DNA from: Clostridiales bacterium
GTDB taxonomy: Bacteria; Bacillota; Clostridia; TANB77; CAG-508
Direction: 5' to 3'
Length of the DNA stretch: 64,000 bases
NCBI GenBank assembly: GCA_019419955.1
Contig: JAHZIB010000004.1
Coordinates: 1-64,000, forward strand
Notes under the pieces: generated by a model
Seen by the model: only the letters and a program-made list of their open reading frames with translations
Databases searched by the model: none
Told to the model about the DNA's origin: nothing
Position numbers and translations under genes: made by a program
Shown: positions 7,923 to 17,609 of the stretch, in pieces
Layout of the letters: every line of letters begins with the position of its first letter
How positions within the stretch are numbered: the stretch's first letter is position 1

Positions 7923-9185
7923 TTAGGGTTGTTCCTGTAATTTTACTTTAATATCTTGAGTATCACCATTTCTCCAAATTGTAAGAGTAATTTCATCACC
8001 AATTTGTTTTGCGTTTTTTATAGCATTTAACTCATCCATTGTCTTTATTTCCTTACCGTCAGCCTTAGTAATTACATCTCCAACCTTTATTCCAGCCTTT
8101 TCAGCGGCAGAAAAATTGTCTAGTGTCTTAACATAAATTCCTTCTACTAAATCATTTGATTCAGCAGTTTCTGCATCAACTTCTATTCCTCCAATTCCTA
8201 GATATGGTCTTTTAACTTTGTTATATTGAATCAATTGTTCATATATATCTTTGGTAGAATCTATAGGAATTGCAAAACCAACGCCCTCTACGCCATTACC
8301 AGAAATCTTTAATGTATTAATACCAATAACTTGCCCTTGACTATTTACTAAAGCTCCACCACTATTACCAGAATTTATTGCAGCATTTGTTTGAATAGCT
8401 ATATATGAGTTACCATCTTCATCTGTGACTTCTCTATTAACAGCACTTACAATTCCATCTGTTACTGTACTTCCTAAGCCCAATGGATTTCCAATAGCCA
8501 TGCAGAATTCTCCAACTTTAACAGAACTTGAAGAACCTAATTCAGCAGCGGTAAGTCCATTTTTATTAATTTTTATAACGGCTAAATCTGTTTGCTCATC
8601 AGTACCTATTATTTCAGCTTCATATTCTTTATCATCATTATACAATGAAACTGTTATCTTATTGGCTTTTCCCAATTCATAATATGAAGAAGATGAACCT
8701 GAATTTACAACATGGTTATTTGTTAGAATATATCCATCTTCACTAATGATAACTCCAGAACCAGATGCTTTAGCAACAGATTGGTTATTATAAAATATCG
8801 AATTAACTGAGTATGTTACATTAATACCAACAATAGAAGGTAAAACTTTTTCTGCTACACCCACAGCAGTATTAGAATAATCTAATAGTGAAATTTGTTG
8901 TGTATTTACTGTTGGTGAACCAGTATTCTTACTCTCCGAAACATATCCTAAAATATCATTTCTAATACTAGGAACTCCAAAACATGTTCCTATTACTATA
9001 CCTGCACCCAAAATACCGCATGTAAAAGGAAGTACTACTGTTTTGCCAAATCCAGTTCCGTCTGCTTTCTTTTTTTGTCGTTTCTTACTAGAATCTTCAA
9101 AAGAACTGTATGTAATATTAGAATTTGAACTTTTGAATTTTTTTTCTTTGTCAGTTGGGTTGTTTTGATTGTTATTTTCTTCCAT
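7923..9185 (-). CDS. htrA: HtrA/DegP-family serine protease, membrane-anchored
   Basis: HtrA proteases degrade or refold misfolded exported proteins. A charged cytoplasmic N-terminus (1-48) is followed by one membrane anchor (about 49-70). The trypsin-like domain has its triad at His158 (TNNHVV), Asp200 (QTDLAVIK) and Ser275 (NSGNSGGAL). One PDZ domain lies at about residues 325-410 (RPYLGIGG to the C-terminus). The 420-aa length is typical of Bacillus HtrA/YyxA. I chose ATG 9185, 5 nt after GGAGG; an ATG four codons upstream contains the Shine-Dalgarno sequence. It is transcribed alone, divergent from the 9425 gene. Confidence 0.93.
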   Translation of the reverse strand: MEENNNQNNPTDKEKKFKSSNSNITYSSFEDSSKKRQKKKADGTGFGKTVVLPFTCGILGAGIVIGTCFGVPSIRNDILGYVSESKNTGSPTVNTQQISLLDYSNTAVGVAEKVLPSIVGINVTYSVNSIFYNNQSVAKASGSGVIISEDGYILTNNHVVNSGSSSSYYELGKANKITVSLYNDDKEYEAEIIGTDEQTDLAVIKINKNGLTAAELGSSSSVKVGEFCMAIGNPLGLGSTVTDGIVSAVNREVTDEDGNSYIAIQTNAAINSGNSGGALVNSQGQVIGINTLKISGNGVEGVGFAIPIDSTKDIYEQLIQYNKVKRPYLGIGGIEVDAETAESNDLVEGIYVKTLDNFSAAEKAGIKVGDVITKADGKEIKTMDELNAIKNAKQIGDEITLTIWRNGDTQDIKVKLQEQP

Positions 9186-9424
9186 TTTAACCTCCATTCG
9201 AGCTAATGTAGCTCCAATAAAATCTTAATATATTTATTATATAATATCCTAAAACAATTATATAATACAAGTTTTTTGTGAACAAATTGTGAAAAAAATG
9301 TAATTATTCAAATTCTTTCTGTTGAAAAAATTGAAATATCAATATATAATATATGGTAAGTGGTTTTTGACATTAAAAATATATAGAAAGGAGAATGTGG
9401 TTATGATATAGCCATGAAGAAAAA

Positions 9425-9892
9425 ATGAAACGTAGAAAAAGTGTTTTGGCAACATATATAAAAATAATAATAGTAATTTTAATAATAGGTACAATTGTCT
9501 ATTTTGCATATAAGTTTTTAAACAATGGATATGATAAAAAAGAATTTGAAACAATAAAAACAGATATGTTATTAATTCAAGGGCAAACAGAGGTAATTGC
9601 ACAAAAAGTGGAGATAGAAGAAAAAGGAGCAGAATATATTGGTACAAAGATAAGTGAAAAGCAAGAGGATGAAAAAATTAAAAATTTAATTGAAAATGGA
9701 GTAATAGATATTAAATCAAAGAAACACAATTATTATTGCTTAAACAAAGAAAATTTGGAACAACTAGGTTTAAGTGAAATTGAAGTTGATGAATATTATA
9801 TAGTAGACTATAAACAAAATGATATAATTTCTGTTAATCAAATAGAAAAGCAAGATGGAAGTGTAATTTATAAATTATCTGAAATGGAGTAA
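9425..9892 (+). CDS. Hypothetical single-pass membrane protein, 155 aa
   Basis: A short basic N-terminus (KRRKS) and one membrane segment at about residues 12-29 are followed by a soluble, charged domain that should be outside the cell. I do not recognise a family. Upstream, an AAAGGAG at about 9387 lies far from this ATG, and a four-codon ATG frame at 9413 overlaps it, so the start is not certain. The gene ends 1 nt before rnhB and is probably co-transcribed and translationally coupled with it. Confidence 0.65.
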   Translation: MKRRKSVLATYIKIIIVILIIGTIVYFAYKFLNNGYDKKEFETIKTDMLLIQGQTEVIAQKVEIEEKGAEYIGTKISEKQEDEKIKNLIENGVIDIKSKKHNYYCLNKENLEQLGLSEIEVDEYYIVDYKQNDIISVNQIEKQDGSVIYKLSEME

Positions 9893-9893
9893 T

Positions 9894-10556
9894 GTGAAAA
9901 TGCAAGAAAAGGAAATAGAAAGATTAAAAGAATTAAAGAAAATAGAAACTGGCATATATGATGGCGGAGTAACAAGTATTGCAGGAATTGATGAGGCAGG
10001 TCGTGGTCCACTTGCAGGACCTGTTGTTGTTGCGTGTGTAGTTATGAACCCAGAGTCTATGATAGAAGGTGTAAATGATTCTAAAAAAATTTCTGAGAAA
10101 AAAAGAGAAAGGATTTATGAAGTAATAATAAATGAAGCAATTGCTTATGGAGTTGGCATTGTGTCTCAAACCGATATAGATAGAATTAATATTCTAAATG
10201 CCACAAAGATGGGATTAAGATTGGCTATAAAAGACATAGAGGAAGACTTGAAAAAGAAAAAAAGAAGTTTTGAAAAACCAGACATTATTTTAGTAGATGC
10301 TTTAACAAAAATAGATACAGATAATATACCATATAAATCAATTATAAAGGGAGATGCAAAGAGTTATTCTATTGCAGCAGCTTCAATTGTAGCAAAAGTT
10401 ACAAGGGATAGAATAATGAGACAATGGGATGAAGTTTATCCAATGTATGGTTTTGAGAAGCATAAAGGGTATGGAACAGCAGCACATATTAAAGCAATAA
10501 AAGAATATGGGCTTTGTCCTTTGCATAGGCGTAGTTTTGTGAAGAATATAGTCTAA
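9894..10556 (+). CDS. rnhB: Ribonuclease HII
   Basis: RNase HII removes ribonucleotides from DNA and RNA primers. The 220-aa protein shows the family's first motif GIDEAGRGPLAGPVV (Asp33, Glu34), a later VDALT motif with the third acidic residue (about Asp135), and the C-terminal KHKGYGTAAH block. The start is ambiguous: GTG 9894 lies 4 nt after GGAG, and ATG 9900 is two codons on. It follows the 9425 gene with no gap. Confidence 0.95.
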   Translation: MKMQEKEIERLKELKKIETGIYDGGVTSIAGIDEAGRGPLAGPVVVACVVMNPESMIEGVNDSKKISEKKRERIYEVIINEAIAYGVGIVSQTDIDRINILNATKMGLRLAIKDIEEDLKKKKRSFEKPDIILVDALTKIDTDNIPYKSIIKGDAKSYSIAAASIVAKVTRDRIMRQWDEVYPMYGFEKHKGYGTAAHIKAIKEYGLCPLHRRSFVKNIV

Positions 10557-10630
10557 ATCGTTTGCTTAGCCAAAAAGCAATTCTCATTCGATTTATTAAA
10601 AATATAATTGTTTTTTACGAGGAGGAAAGG

Positions 10631-11890
10631 ATGAATATTCAAGATATAATTGAAAAAAAGAGAGATAAGCAAAAGCTAGAAAAGGAAGAAATAGAGTTTT
10701 TTGTAAGAGAATACACAAATGGTAATATTCCAGACTATCAAGCATCAGCACTTTTAATGGCAATATGTATTAATGGAATGGAAGATGAGGAAATTGTAAA
10801 TTTGACATTTGAGATGGTAAATTCAGGAGATAAGTTAGATTTATCTGAATTAGGTACAGTTGTAGACAAACATAGTACAGGCGGAGTTGGCGATAAAGTG
10901 ACATTAATTTTAACACCAATTATTGCTTCTTTAGGAGTTCCCATTGCAAAAATGTCTGGTAGAGGGCTAGGATATACTGGAGGAACTATTGATAAGTTAG
11001 AGTCTATACCTGGTTATATGACAAACATATCTGAAAGGGAATTTATAAAAAACGTAAAGAAAATTGGTATTAGTTTAATTGGGCAAACTGCTAATCTTGT
11101 ACCAGCTGATAAGAAAATATATGCACTAAGGGATGCAACAGGAACAACAGAGAGCATACCACTAATAGCATCTAGTATAATGAGCAAAAAAATAGCAGCA
11201 GGAGCAAATAAAATAGTACTTGATGTAACATATGGAAGCGGAGCTTTTATGAAAACTAAAGAAATAGCTCAAGAGTTGGCTGATACTATGGTAAGAATAG
11301 GAGAATTAGCTAAAAGAGAGACTGTAGCAATATTAACGCCAATGGCAGAGCCTTTGGGAAAAAATATTGGTAATAGCCTAGAAGTAATAGAAGCAATTAA
11401 AGCACTAAACGGAAATATGGAGGAAGATGTAAAGAATGTAGTTTTGTTACTTGGAGCAGATATGCTAAAACTAGCAGGGAAAGGAAATAATTTAGAAGAA
11501 AATAAAAAGAGAATATTAGAAAGCATATCAAATGGGAAAGCGTTAGCAAAATTCAAAGAATTAATAGTAAACCAAGGTGGAGATGTATCATATATTGATG
11601 AACCAAAAAGATTCAAAAAAGCGGAATACATTTTGCCTGTGTATGCAGAGGGAAGCGGAACAATAAATAGACTTGATGCAGAAGAGGTAGGAGAGCTTGC
11701 TGTATTTTTAGGTGCAGGTAGAATTCAGAAGGAAGATACAATTGAGCCAGAAGTAGGAATAAGACTTGAAAAGAAAACTGGGGATAAAGTGGAAAAAGGA
11801 GACATACTTGCATATATTTATGCGAATAGCAAAGACAAAGCCGAACAAGCAGTTAACAAATTGCGAGAGATATATCTAATTACGAATTAG
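10631..11890 (+). CDS. pdp: Pyrimidine-nucleoside phosphorylase
   Basis: This enzyme of the thymidine/pyrimidine phosphorylase family splits uridine and thymidine with phosphate for nucleoside salvage. The 419-aa protein has the signature DKHSTGGVGDKV (residues 79-90, with catalytic His81), GRGLGYTGGTIDKLESI, and a C-terminal alpha/beta domain with a biotin-like fold (EVGIRLEKKTGDKVEKGD). ATG 10631 follows GGAGGAAAGG. The gene runs downstream of rnhB after a 74-nt gap. Its stop codon lies inside a small repeat (11882-11936) that recurs at the end of the gene at 60.9 kb. It could be annotated deoA; the length fits PyNP. Confidence 0.93.
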   Translation: MNIQDIIEKKRDKQKLEKEEIEFFVREYTNGNIPDYQASALLMAICINGMEDEEIVNLTFEMVNSGDKLDLSELGTVVDKHSTGGVGDKVTLILTPIIASLGVPIAKMSGRGLGYTGGTIDKLESIPGYMTNISEREFIKNVKKIGISLIGQTANLVPADKKIYALRDATGTTESIPLIASSIMSKKIAAGANKIVLDVTYGSGAFMKTKEIAQELADTMVRIGELAKRETVAILTPMAEPLGKNIGNSLEVIEAIKALNGNMEEDVKNVVLLLGADMLKLAGKGNNLEENKKRILESISNGKALAKFKELIVNQGGDVSYIDEPKRFKKAEYILPVYAEGSGTINRLDAEEVGELAVFLGAGRIQKEDTIEPEVGIRLEKKTGDKVEKGDILAYIYANSKDKAEQAVNKLREIYLITN

Positions 11891-11936
11891 GGACACTTCT
11901 CTTTTCGCAAAAACTTGCGAACTGGGGACACGCCTT
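11882..11936 (+). repeat. GGGACAC-type small repeat overlapping a stop codon
   Basis: The segment CGAATTAGGGACACTTCT, then TTCGCAAAAACTTGCGAA, then GGGGACAC, is related to 60897-61005. TTCGCAAAAACTTGCGAA is itself a perfect small palindrome. The TAG stop of the nucleoside phosphorylase lies within the unit. It resembles the short palindromic repeats that accompany REP-associated transposases, but no transposase is in the window. 11937-12143 shows nothing else. Confidence 0.6.
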
Positions 11937-12143
11937 TTCTTTTCATAGGCGTAGTAATGTTCAAATTAGTGTTTTCAAGATAAACGACAAAGAACTTCTT
12001 TATTTTATGAATAAAGAAGTGCAATATAATTTGTAGAAATAATTATAAGTTGATTTACCTAATATGTATTTTGTTTTAGGAGTATGCATAAACTGATGGA
12101 ACTTAAACTTAAGCAAGTAAAAAAATATTTTTTAAAAGAAATA

Positions 12144-12383
12144 CTACAATGTTATTTTTGGCTTATAGCTTGCAAAATCGTCTTTAGCTAAATATCTATT
12201 TAAATTTTTGACAGTAATTCCAGTGCCATGAGCAACATTTTCAAATGAGCAATTTGCATCTGAATTATCCAAAAAGTTTTTTAATTTATTCATATCATAG
12301 TTATCTTTTAGCTGGCAGTTTGGACAAACATCTCCAGCATTAACAAAAAAACATCCACATCTACTACATTTATTAAGTTGCAT
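12144..12383 (-). CDS. Small zinc-ribbon protein with putative HTH
   Basis: A 79-aa protein. The N-terminus holds two cysteine pairs, CSRCGCFF and CPNC, forming a zinc ribbon. It is followed by a helical region, and the C-terminal part (GTGITVKNLNRYLAKDD) resembles a short helix-turn-helix. The layout is similar to the small flagellar-operon zinc-ribbon regulators of Firmicutes (YvyF type), but no flagellar genes are near, so I infer only DNA- or protein-binding. The start is ATG 12383, 8 nt after GGAAGG. The gene is divergent from rpsB. Confidence 0.7.
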   Translation of the reverse strand: MQLNKCSRCGCFFVNAGDVCPNCQLKDNYDMNKLKNFLDNSDANCSFENVAHGTGITVKNLNRYLAKDDFASYKPKITL

Positions 12384-12581
12384 TTTTTTCACCTTCCATA
12401 TTTTTTATTTTTATGAGAATATTTTATCACATAATTTTACAAAAATAAACTAATTTTACAAAAATATTTTGGTTAGGTATTATCAAATACTTTTAAATAT
12501 ATATATCTTTTGTTTAACCATATGTAAGGAGGAGTAGAATTATTGAACATGACGTTTTCATAAATTTTCTTGCAAAAACTC

Positions 12582-12809
12582 TTGAAATACTTTCTAAACT
12601 ATGATAAAATAAAATGTATTAAAAATACACACACAAGCTAGTTTGAAGAGGAGTGCTTGTTTATTGTATATGGAGATGCTTAAGAATATTCCGTTTATGC
12701 ATGTTTCTAAGGGGTGGATACAATATTTTTAGCAGATGCCATATATTAATCAAGTCTTTTTAAATGCTTATGCTTAGTGGAGGTAAAAACAAAAAAGGAG
12801 GAATTTGAA
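12582..12809 (+). promoter_or_regulatory. rpsB promoter and long 5' leader
   Basis: TTGAAA (12582-12587), a 17-nt spacer and TAAAAT (12605-12610) form a strong vegetative promoter. The leader that follows is about 190 nt and contains pairings such as ACAAGC (12633-12638) with GCTTGT (12655-12660). Ribosomal protein S2 is autoregulated through its leader in many bacteria, which is the likely reason for the length. The exact S2 site cannot be shown by eye. Confidence 0.65.
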
Positions 12810-13616
12810 ATGGCAGTAGTTGCAATGAAACAATTACTAGAGGCTGGTGTTCATTTTGGGCATCAAACAAGAAGATGGGACCCTAAAATGGCTGAATACA
12901 TATTTCAAGCTAGAAATGGTATCCATATTATTGATTTACAAAAAACTTCAAAGAAGTTGGATGAAGCTTATGCTTTCTTAAAAGAGCAAGCTGAGGAAGG
13001 AAAAACAGTTCTATTTGTTGGAACTAAAAAACAAGCACAGGAATGTGTAAAGGAAGCAGCTGAAAAGTGCGGTATGTACTATGTTAATCAGAGATGGTTA
13101 GGGGGAACTCTAACGAACTTTGGTACAATTAGGAAGAGAATTGACAGATTAGAAGAACTTGAGAGAATGCAAGAGGATGGAACTTTTGATGTTCTACCTA
13201 AAAAGGAAGTTATTATTTTAAAGAAAGAAATGGAAAAACTAGAAAAAAATCTTGGAGGAATTAAAGATATGAAAGAACTTCCAGGTGTAATGTTTATAGT
13301 TGATCCTAAGAAAGAAAGAATAGGAATTTTAGAGGCTAAAAAACTAGGTATTCCAGTTATTGGTCTAATAGATACAAATTGCAATCCAGAGGATGTTGAT
13401 TATCCAATACCAGGTAATGATGATGCCATAAGAGCAGTTGCTTTAATTGTTGATTGTATGGCAAATGCAATTATTGAGGGGAAACAAGGTGAGTCTATGG
13501 AAGCAGTAGAAAATAAAACGGTTGAGAAAGCAGAAGAAACAGCACTAGAAAGCATTGAAGAAGTTGTTGCGGAAAATGAAGTTGCTGAGAATGCAGACGA
13601 AAACAAAAAAGATTAA
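12810..13616 (+). CDS. rpsB: 30S ribosomal protein S2
   Basis: This 268-aa protein has the family's N-terminal motif [15 protein letters not shown], then [24 protein letters not shown] and the GLIDTNCNP motif. The last 35 residues are an acidic Glu/Ala/Val-rich extension, common but variable in S2. ATG 12810 is preceded by AAAGGAGGAATTTGAA; the frame is open 33 nt further upstream without support. It is followed by a hairpin and then tsf, the usual pair. Confidence 0.97.
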   Translation: MAVVAMKQLLEAGVHFGHQTRRWDPKMAEYIFQARNGIHIIDLQKTSKKLDEAYAFLKEQAEEGKTVLFVGTKKQAQECVKEAAEKCGMYYVNQRWLGGTLTNFGTIRKRIDRLEELERMQEDGTFDVLPKKEVIILKKEMEKLEKNLGGIKDMKELPGVMFIVDPKKERIGILEAKKLGIPVIGLIDTNCNPEDVDYPIPGNDDAIRAVALIVDCMANAIIEGKQGESMEAVENKTVEKAEETALESIEEVVAENEVAENADENKKD

Positions 13617-13631
13617 TAATATGTAAGAATA

Positions 13632-13668
13632 AAAAGGAGGAGAGCTTTTATCTGCTCTGTCTCCTTTT
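13632..13668 (+). terminator. Hairpin between rpsB and tsf
   Basis: AAAAGGAG and GAGAGC on the left pair with GCTCT and CTCCTTTT on the right, with a T-tract inside the right arm. It probably attenuates transcription between rpsB and tsf. Confidence 0.7.
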
Positions 13669-13810
13669 AATATGATATTATTATAAAAAGTAGTCTCATG
13701 CGTTATAGAATTTTTTGTTGAAAACAGGAGTAGTATAAAATATTTTAATAGCAAAATGAGACAGGCTTTATATGAAATCTTAAAAAATAATATAAAGGAG
13801 GAGATTTTAA

Positions 13811-14692
13811 ATGATTACAGCAAGCCAAGTTAAAGAATTAAGAGAAAAAACAGGTGCAGGTATGATGGACTGCAAAAAGGTTTTGACAGAAACTAATGGA
13901 GATGAGGAAAAGGCAATTGAACTTTTGCGTGAAAGGGGTATTGCAAAAGCAGCTAAAAAGTCTGATAGAGTTGCAGCAGAGGGATTAGTTGAAGCATATA
14001 TTTCAGAAGATGGAAAAATCGGAGTTGTTGTTGAAGTTAATGCTGAAACAGATTTCGTGGCTAAGAATGATGAGTTCAAAGCCTTTGTAAAAGATGTTGC
14101 AAAACAAGTTGCAAAGGAGAATCCAGCAGATGTTGAGGCTTTATTAAAGCAGAAGTCAATTGCAGAACCAGATAAAACTGTTGGAGAAGTTTTGACAAAT
14201 AAAATTGCTACAATAGGCGAAAATATGTCTATTAGAAGATTTAAAAGGTTCGAAACAAATAATTTGTTAGAAAGCTATATCCATGGAGATGGTAAAATTG
14301 CAGTTTTAGTAGAAATTGAGAATGGAACTCATGAGCTTGCAAAAGACATTTGTATGCAGATAGCTGCTGCAAGACCAGAATATTTAGATAGAGATTCTGT
14401 TCCAGCTGAAAGGCTTTCAAAGGAAATGGAAATTTTAAAAGCTCAGGCTATGAATGAAGGGAAACCAGAGGCTATTGCGGAGAAGATAGTTCAAGGTAGA
14501 CTTGGAAAGTTTTACAGCGAAATCTGTTTAGTAGAGCAAGAATTTGTTAAGGATTCTGAGATAAAAGTTGGAAAATTAGTTGCTGATAAAGGTGCTAAGA
14601 TAATTAAATTTGCTAGATTTGAGAAAGGCGAAGGAATAGAGAAAAAAGAAGAAAACTTTGCTGAAGAAGTTGCAAAGCAAATTAATGGATAA
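13811..14692 (+). CDS. tsf: Elongation factor Ts
   Basis: EF-Ts is the guanine-nucleotide exchange factor for EF-Tu. The 293-aa protein begins with the conserved [19 protein letters not shown] (N-terminal UBA domain) and contains the [10 protein letters not shown] core motif, followed by two dimerisation subdomains. ATG 13811 follows AAAGGAGGAGATTTTAA. A clear terminator ends the unit. Confidence 0.97.
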   Translation: MITASQVKELREKTGAGMMDCKKVLTETNGDEEKAIELLRERGIAKAAKKSDRVAAEGLVEAYISEDGKIGVVVEVNAETDFVAKNDEFKAFVKDVAKQVAKENPADVEALLKQKSIAEPDKTVGEVLTNKIATIGENMSIRRFKRFETNNLLESYIHGDGKIAVLVEIENGTHELAKDICMQIAAARPEYLDRDSVPAERLSKEMEILKAQAMNEGKPEAIAEKIVQGRLGKFYSEICLVEQEFVKDSEIKVGKLVADKGAKIIKFARFEKGEGIEKKEENFAEEVAKQING

Positions 14693-14708
14693 TTATATAA
14701 ATAAATTC

Positions 14709-14740
14709 AAAAAAAGGGCTTTATTTCAAAGCTCTTTTTT
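14709..14740 (+). terminator. Intrinsic terminator after tsf
   Basis: AAAAAAGGGCTTT pairs with AAAGCTCTTTTTT, ending in a T-run at 14735-14740. Confidence 0.85.
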
Positions 14741-14858
14741 GATATAATTAGGTTGGACAAAAGCAAACATGGTTTATGGGTTTGCCTTGAAAAACCTAAA
14801 TCATATAAAGGAGATATAGTCTATTTTAATTCAGCATTATAATAGATTGAGAAGAAAA

Positions 14859-15597
14859 ATGTTAATTAAAATTGTTACCTTTAATATAGCACATGGTAAG
14901 GGGCTTGATGGGATAATTGATATAGAAAGGCAGGCTAAACTTATTAATGCATATAAACCTGATATTGTTTTTTTGCAAGAGATAGATATGTATACTAAGA
15001 GAGCGGGCGATAAGAATCAAATTAGGGAGTTTAGCAAAAAAGTGTATTTGCCATATTGTTCAATGGAAAGCAATATTACATTTGAGGATGGCTATTATGG
15101 AGATGGTATAATTAGCAGATTTCCAATATCATTTTCAGTTAATTATTTAATGCCTTTAACTGATAAATCACATGAGCAGAGGGGGATTTTGTGCAATAGA
15201 ATTGCGCTTCGGAACAGCTAAGATAAATTTGTTTTCCGTACATTTATCAACATATCTGGACGAGAGAATTCTTGCGTGCAAAGAGTTAAATAGAATTATA
15301 GAAAAAATTGATGAAAATGAAATGATAATTCTTGGTGGTGATTTTAATGTTGGAGTAACTAGATTAGGAAAGGGGAAGTATACCTTTACTGAGCAAAAAG
15401 AGTATGAGGAATACAAAGTTCTAGAGAAAAATTTGATTAGGCTACCAAATAAAGAAGATACATGGTTTTCAAAACTCGGACAAGGTTGTATTGATACAAT
15501 TTTCTATTCTAAGAGTGTTGAACTGATAAAATATGAAAATATTGAAGCAAATAATATTTCAGACCATAATGCGATTTATGCAGAGTTTAATATTTGA
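14859..15597 (+). pseudogene. Endonuclease/exonuclease/phosphatase-family gene split by a frameshift
   Basis: Two overlapping frames make one protein of about 245 aa. The first carries the N-terminal motifs TFNIAHGKG and FLQEID; the second carries LFSVHLS, GGDFNVG and the C-terminal SDHNAIYAEF. All are signatures of the EEP fold (metal-dependent phosphodiesterases such as exonuclease III and sphingomyelinases). The break is at a run of five G at 15181-15185. Removing one G restores a continuous frame reading EQRGFCAIELRF. This may be a sequencing error, a recent mutation or a phase-variable tract. The start is ATG 14859 with a weak RBS; TTG 14847 is an alternative. The motifs before and after the break are intact. 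Confidence 0.85.
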
Positions 15598-15653
15598 TTT
15601 GTACAATCAAAAGTATACAATTAAAATAAAGCTTGAAGGGAATTGATAAGAAA

Positions 15654-17348
15654 ATGGATAAAAAAACAAAAATGAAATTTAACATATTAGCAATATTTAT
15701 TATTTTGATTTTTTGCTTTGCCTTAACACCTAAGACATTGCAAAATGATACATATTATACAATAGCAATTGGGGAACATATTTTAGAAAATGGAATTGAT
15801 ATGCAGAGCGACCCATTTTCTTGGCATGAAGATTTACCATATACCTATCCGCATTGGGCATATGATGTGGCGACATATTTAGTGTTTCAATTAGGGGAAA
15901 GCATTGGAATTGGTGGATTTACAGCCATCTACATAACTACTGCAATTCTATCTATGGCGTTGGGTGTTCTTATTTATTTGGCACTAAAGAGAATTTGCAA
16001 AAATCAACTGGTTGCGTTCTTTATAACAATGGGAATGATGTACCTGATGAAGGATTTTATCTGTGCAAGGGCACAGCTTGTCACATACATACTATTTGTT
16101 TTGACAGTTTTGTTTATTGAGAATTTTATAGAGACAAAGAAAAAGGGATATTTATTAGGATTAATAATTATACCTATAATAATTGCTAATGTACATTTGG
16201 CGGTATGGCCATTCTACTTTGTACTATATTTACCATATATTGTGGAATATATCTTGGCAGTGATAGCTGATTCTGACTTTTACTATAGAAGTGCAATTGC
16301 GCTTAATAAACGCAGAATGAAAAGACTAAAATTAAAGAATAAAGAACCAGGGAAAATACAAGAATTAACTCAAAAGATTGATAAATTACAAAGGGAAAAG
16401 GAAAGATTAGATGCAAAAAGAGAAAAGCGTAGAGAGAATCCATATAAAATAGTTTTAAGAAAAGATCCATGTGTTAAATATTTAATTTTAATAATGATAA
16501 TATGTATATTTACAGGATTTCTAACACCATTAGGAACAACACCATTTACATATTTACCAAAGACTATGGAAGGCAATACGATGGATAGCATAAGTGAGCA
16601 TTTACCACTTACTCTGATAAATGATATAGAGACATTAACTGTTTTAGTATTGTTCTTATTAATATTAATTTTTACAGACACAAAAATAAAATTAAGAGAC
16701 TTATTCATGCTTGCAGGTTTAGTGCTAATGGCGTTTATGTCAAGACGACAAGTTTCTATGTTTGTATTGATTGGAGGATTTATTTTTGCAAAATTATTAG
16801 TGGGTCTAATTAATAAATATGACAAGAATGGAACAGAGCAAGCAATTAAAGTAATTACAACTTGGTATGGAAAGATTATTGCTATACTTTTAGGAATATT
16901 AATAAGTTTTACTTTCTATGATGGTAAGCCAAATAGTCCTATAGTAAGTACGAGTTCATATCCAGTTAAAGCATGTGATTATATTTTAGAAAATGTGGAT
17001 GTTGAAAATATGAGAGTATTTAATGAATATAATTATGGAAGTTATATGTTATATAGAGGAATACCTGTATTTATAGATTCAAGAGCGGATTTATATACAC
17101 CACAATTTAATGGAACTAAAGGTGAAGATGGAAAATATAGAGGAAAAGATATTTTCTCAGATTATATAAATACAACAAACATATCAACATATTATGAAAC
17201 TACATTTGAAAAATATGACATAACACATGTGCTAATTAAAGATAACTCAAAATTAAATATGTTCTTAAAAAGAGATGAAGAACATTACAAGAAATTATAT
17301 GAAGATGACAATTTTGTGTTTTATGAGAGAATCCCTGAGCAAGATTGA
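15654..17348 (+). CDS. Polytopic membrane protein, GT-C-like
   Basis: About 564 aa with some 10-11 hydrophobic segments. After the first helix comes an external loop with DTYYTIAIGEHILENG, DPFSWHE and a Trp/Tyr-rich patch, as in GT-C transferase relatives. A long charged cytoplasmic coiled region lies at about 220-265 (KINKLQREKERLDAKREK-like). A soluble C-terminus follows the last helix and contains the motif VFIDSRADLY, seen in a family of uncharacterised membrane glycosyltransferase-like proteins. The start is uncertain: ATG 15654 lies 13 nt after GAAGGG, while a TTG at 15633 overlaps that RBS. No partner genes indicate the substrate. Confidence 0.65.
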   Translation: MDKKTKMKFNILAIFIILIFCFALTPKTLQNDTYYTIAIGEHILENGIDMQSDPFSWHEDLPYTYPHWAYDVATYLVFQLGESIGIGGFTAIYITTAILSMALGVLIYLALKRICKNQLVAFFITMGMMYLMKDFICARAQLVTYILFVLTVLFIENFIETKKKGYLLGLIIIPIIIANVHLAVWPFYFVLYLPYIVEYILAVIADSDFYYRSAIALNKRRMKRLKLKNKEPGKIQELTQKIDKLQREKERLDAKREKRRENPYKIVLRKDPCVKYLILIMIICIFTGFLTPLGTTPFTYLPKTMEGNTMDSISEHLPLTLINDIETLTVLVLFLLILIFTDTKIKLRDLFMLAGLVLMAFMSRRQVSMFVLIGGFIFAKLLVGLINKYDKNGTEQAIKVITTWYGKIIAILLGILISFTFYDGKPNSPIVSTSSYPVKACDYILENVDVENMRVFNEYNYGSYMLYRGIPVFIDSRADLYTPQFNGTKGEDGKYRGKDIFSDYINTTNISTYYETTFEKYDITHVLIKDNSKLNMFLKRDEEHYKKLYEDDNFVFYERIPEQD

Positions 17349-17356
17349 AGAAAAAG

Positions 17357-17398
17357 GACACTCTAAAATCTTTAGGAACTTAAAGAGAAAAGAGTGTC
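17357..17398 (+). terminator. Hairpin downstream of the membrane gene
   Basis: GACACTCT (17357-17364) pairs with AGAGTGTC (17391-17398). A second, T-rich hairpin lies at about 17534-17568 before rluD. The 260-nt gap holds no gene. Confidence 0.5.
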
Positions 17399-17609
17399 TA
17401 AAACTTTCAAAGATAAGAAATGTACTTTGTAGAGATAATTTCTGAAGTAATGTTGAAATACATTTCCTTGCTTTGCTCAGACGCACCAATGAAAATTAAC
17501 TTTGTTGTATACGGAAATTCGTTAAGAGAACTGATACATATAGAGAAAAATCAATTTTTTTCTATGTAATAAAAAAGAAATGCTACAAAATTTTAAAGGG
17601 GAGAGAATA

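Noticed and set aside
15172..15597. A separate gene starting at the ATG at 15172
   Set aside because: It has no RBS and its first codons continue the motif order of the upstream EEP frame; a one-base frameshift explains both frames.
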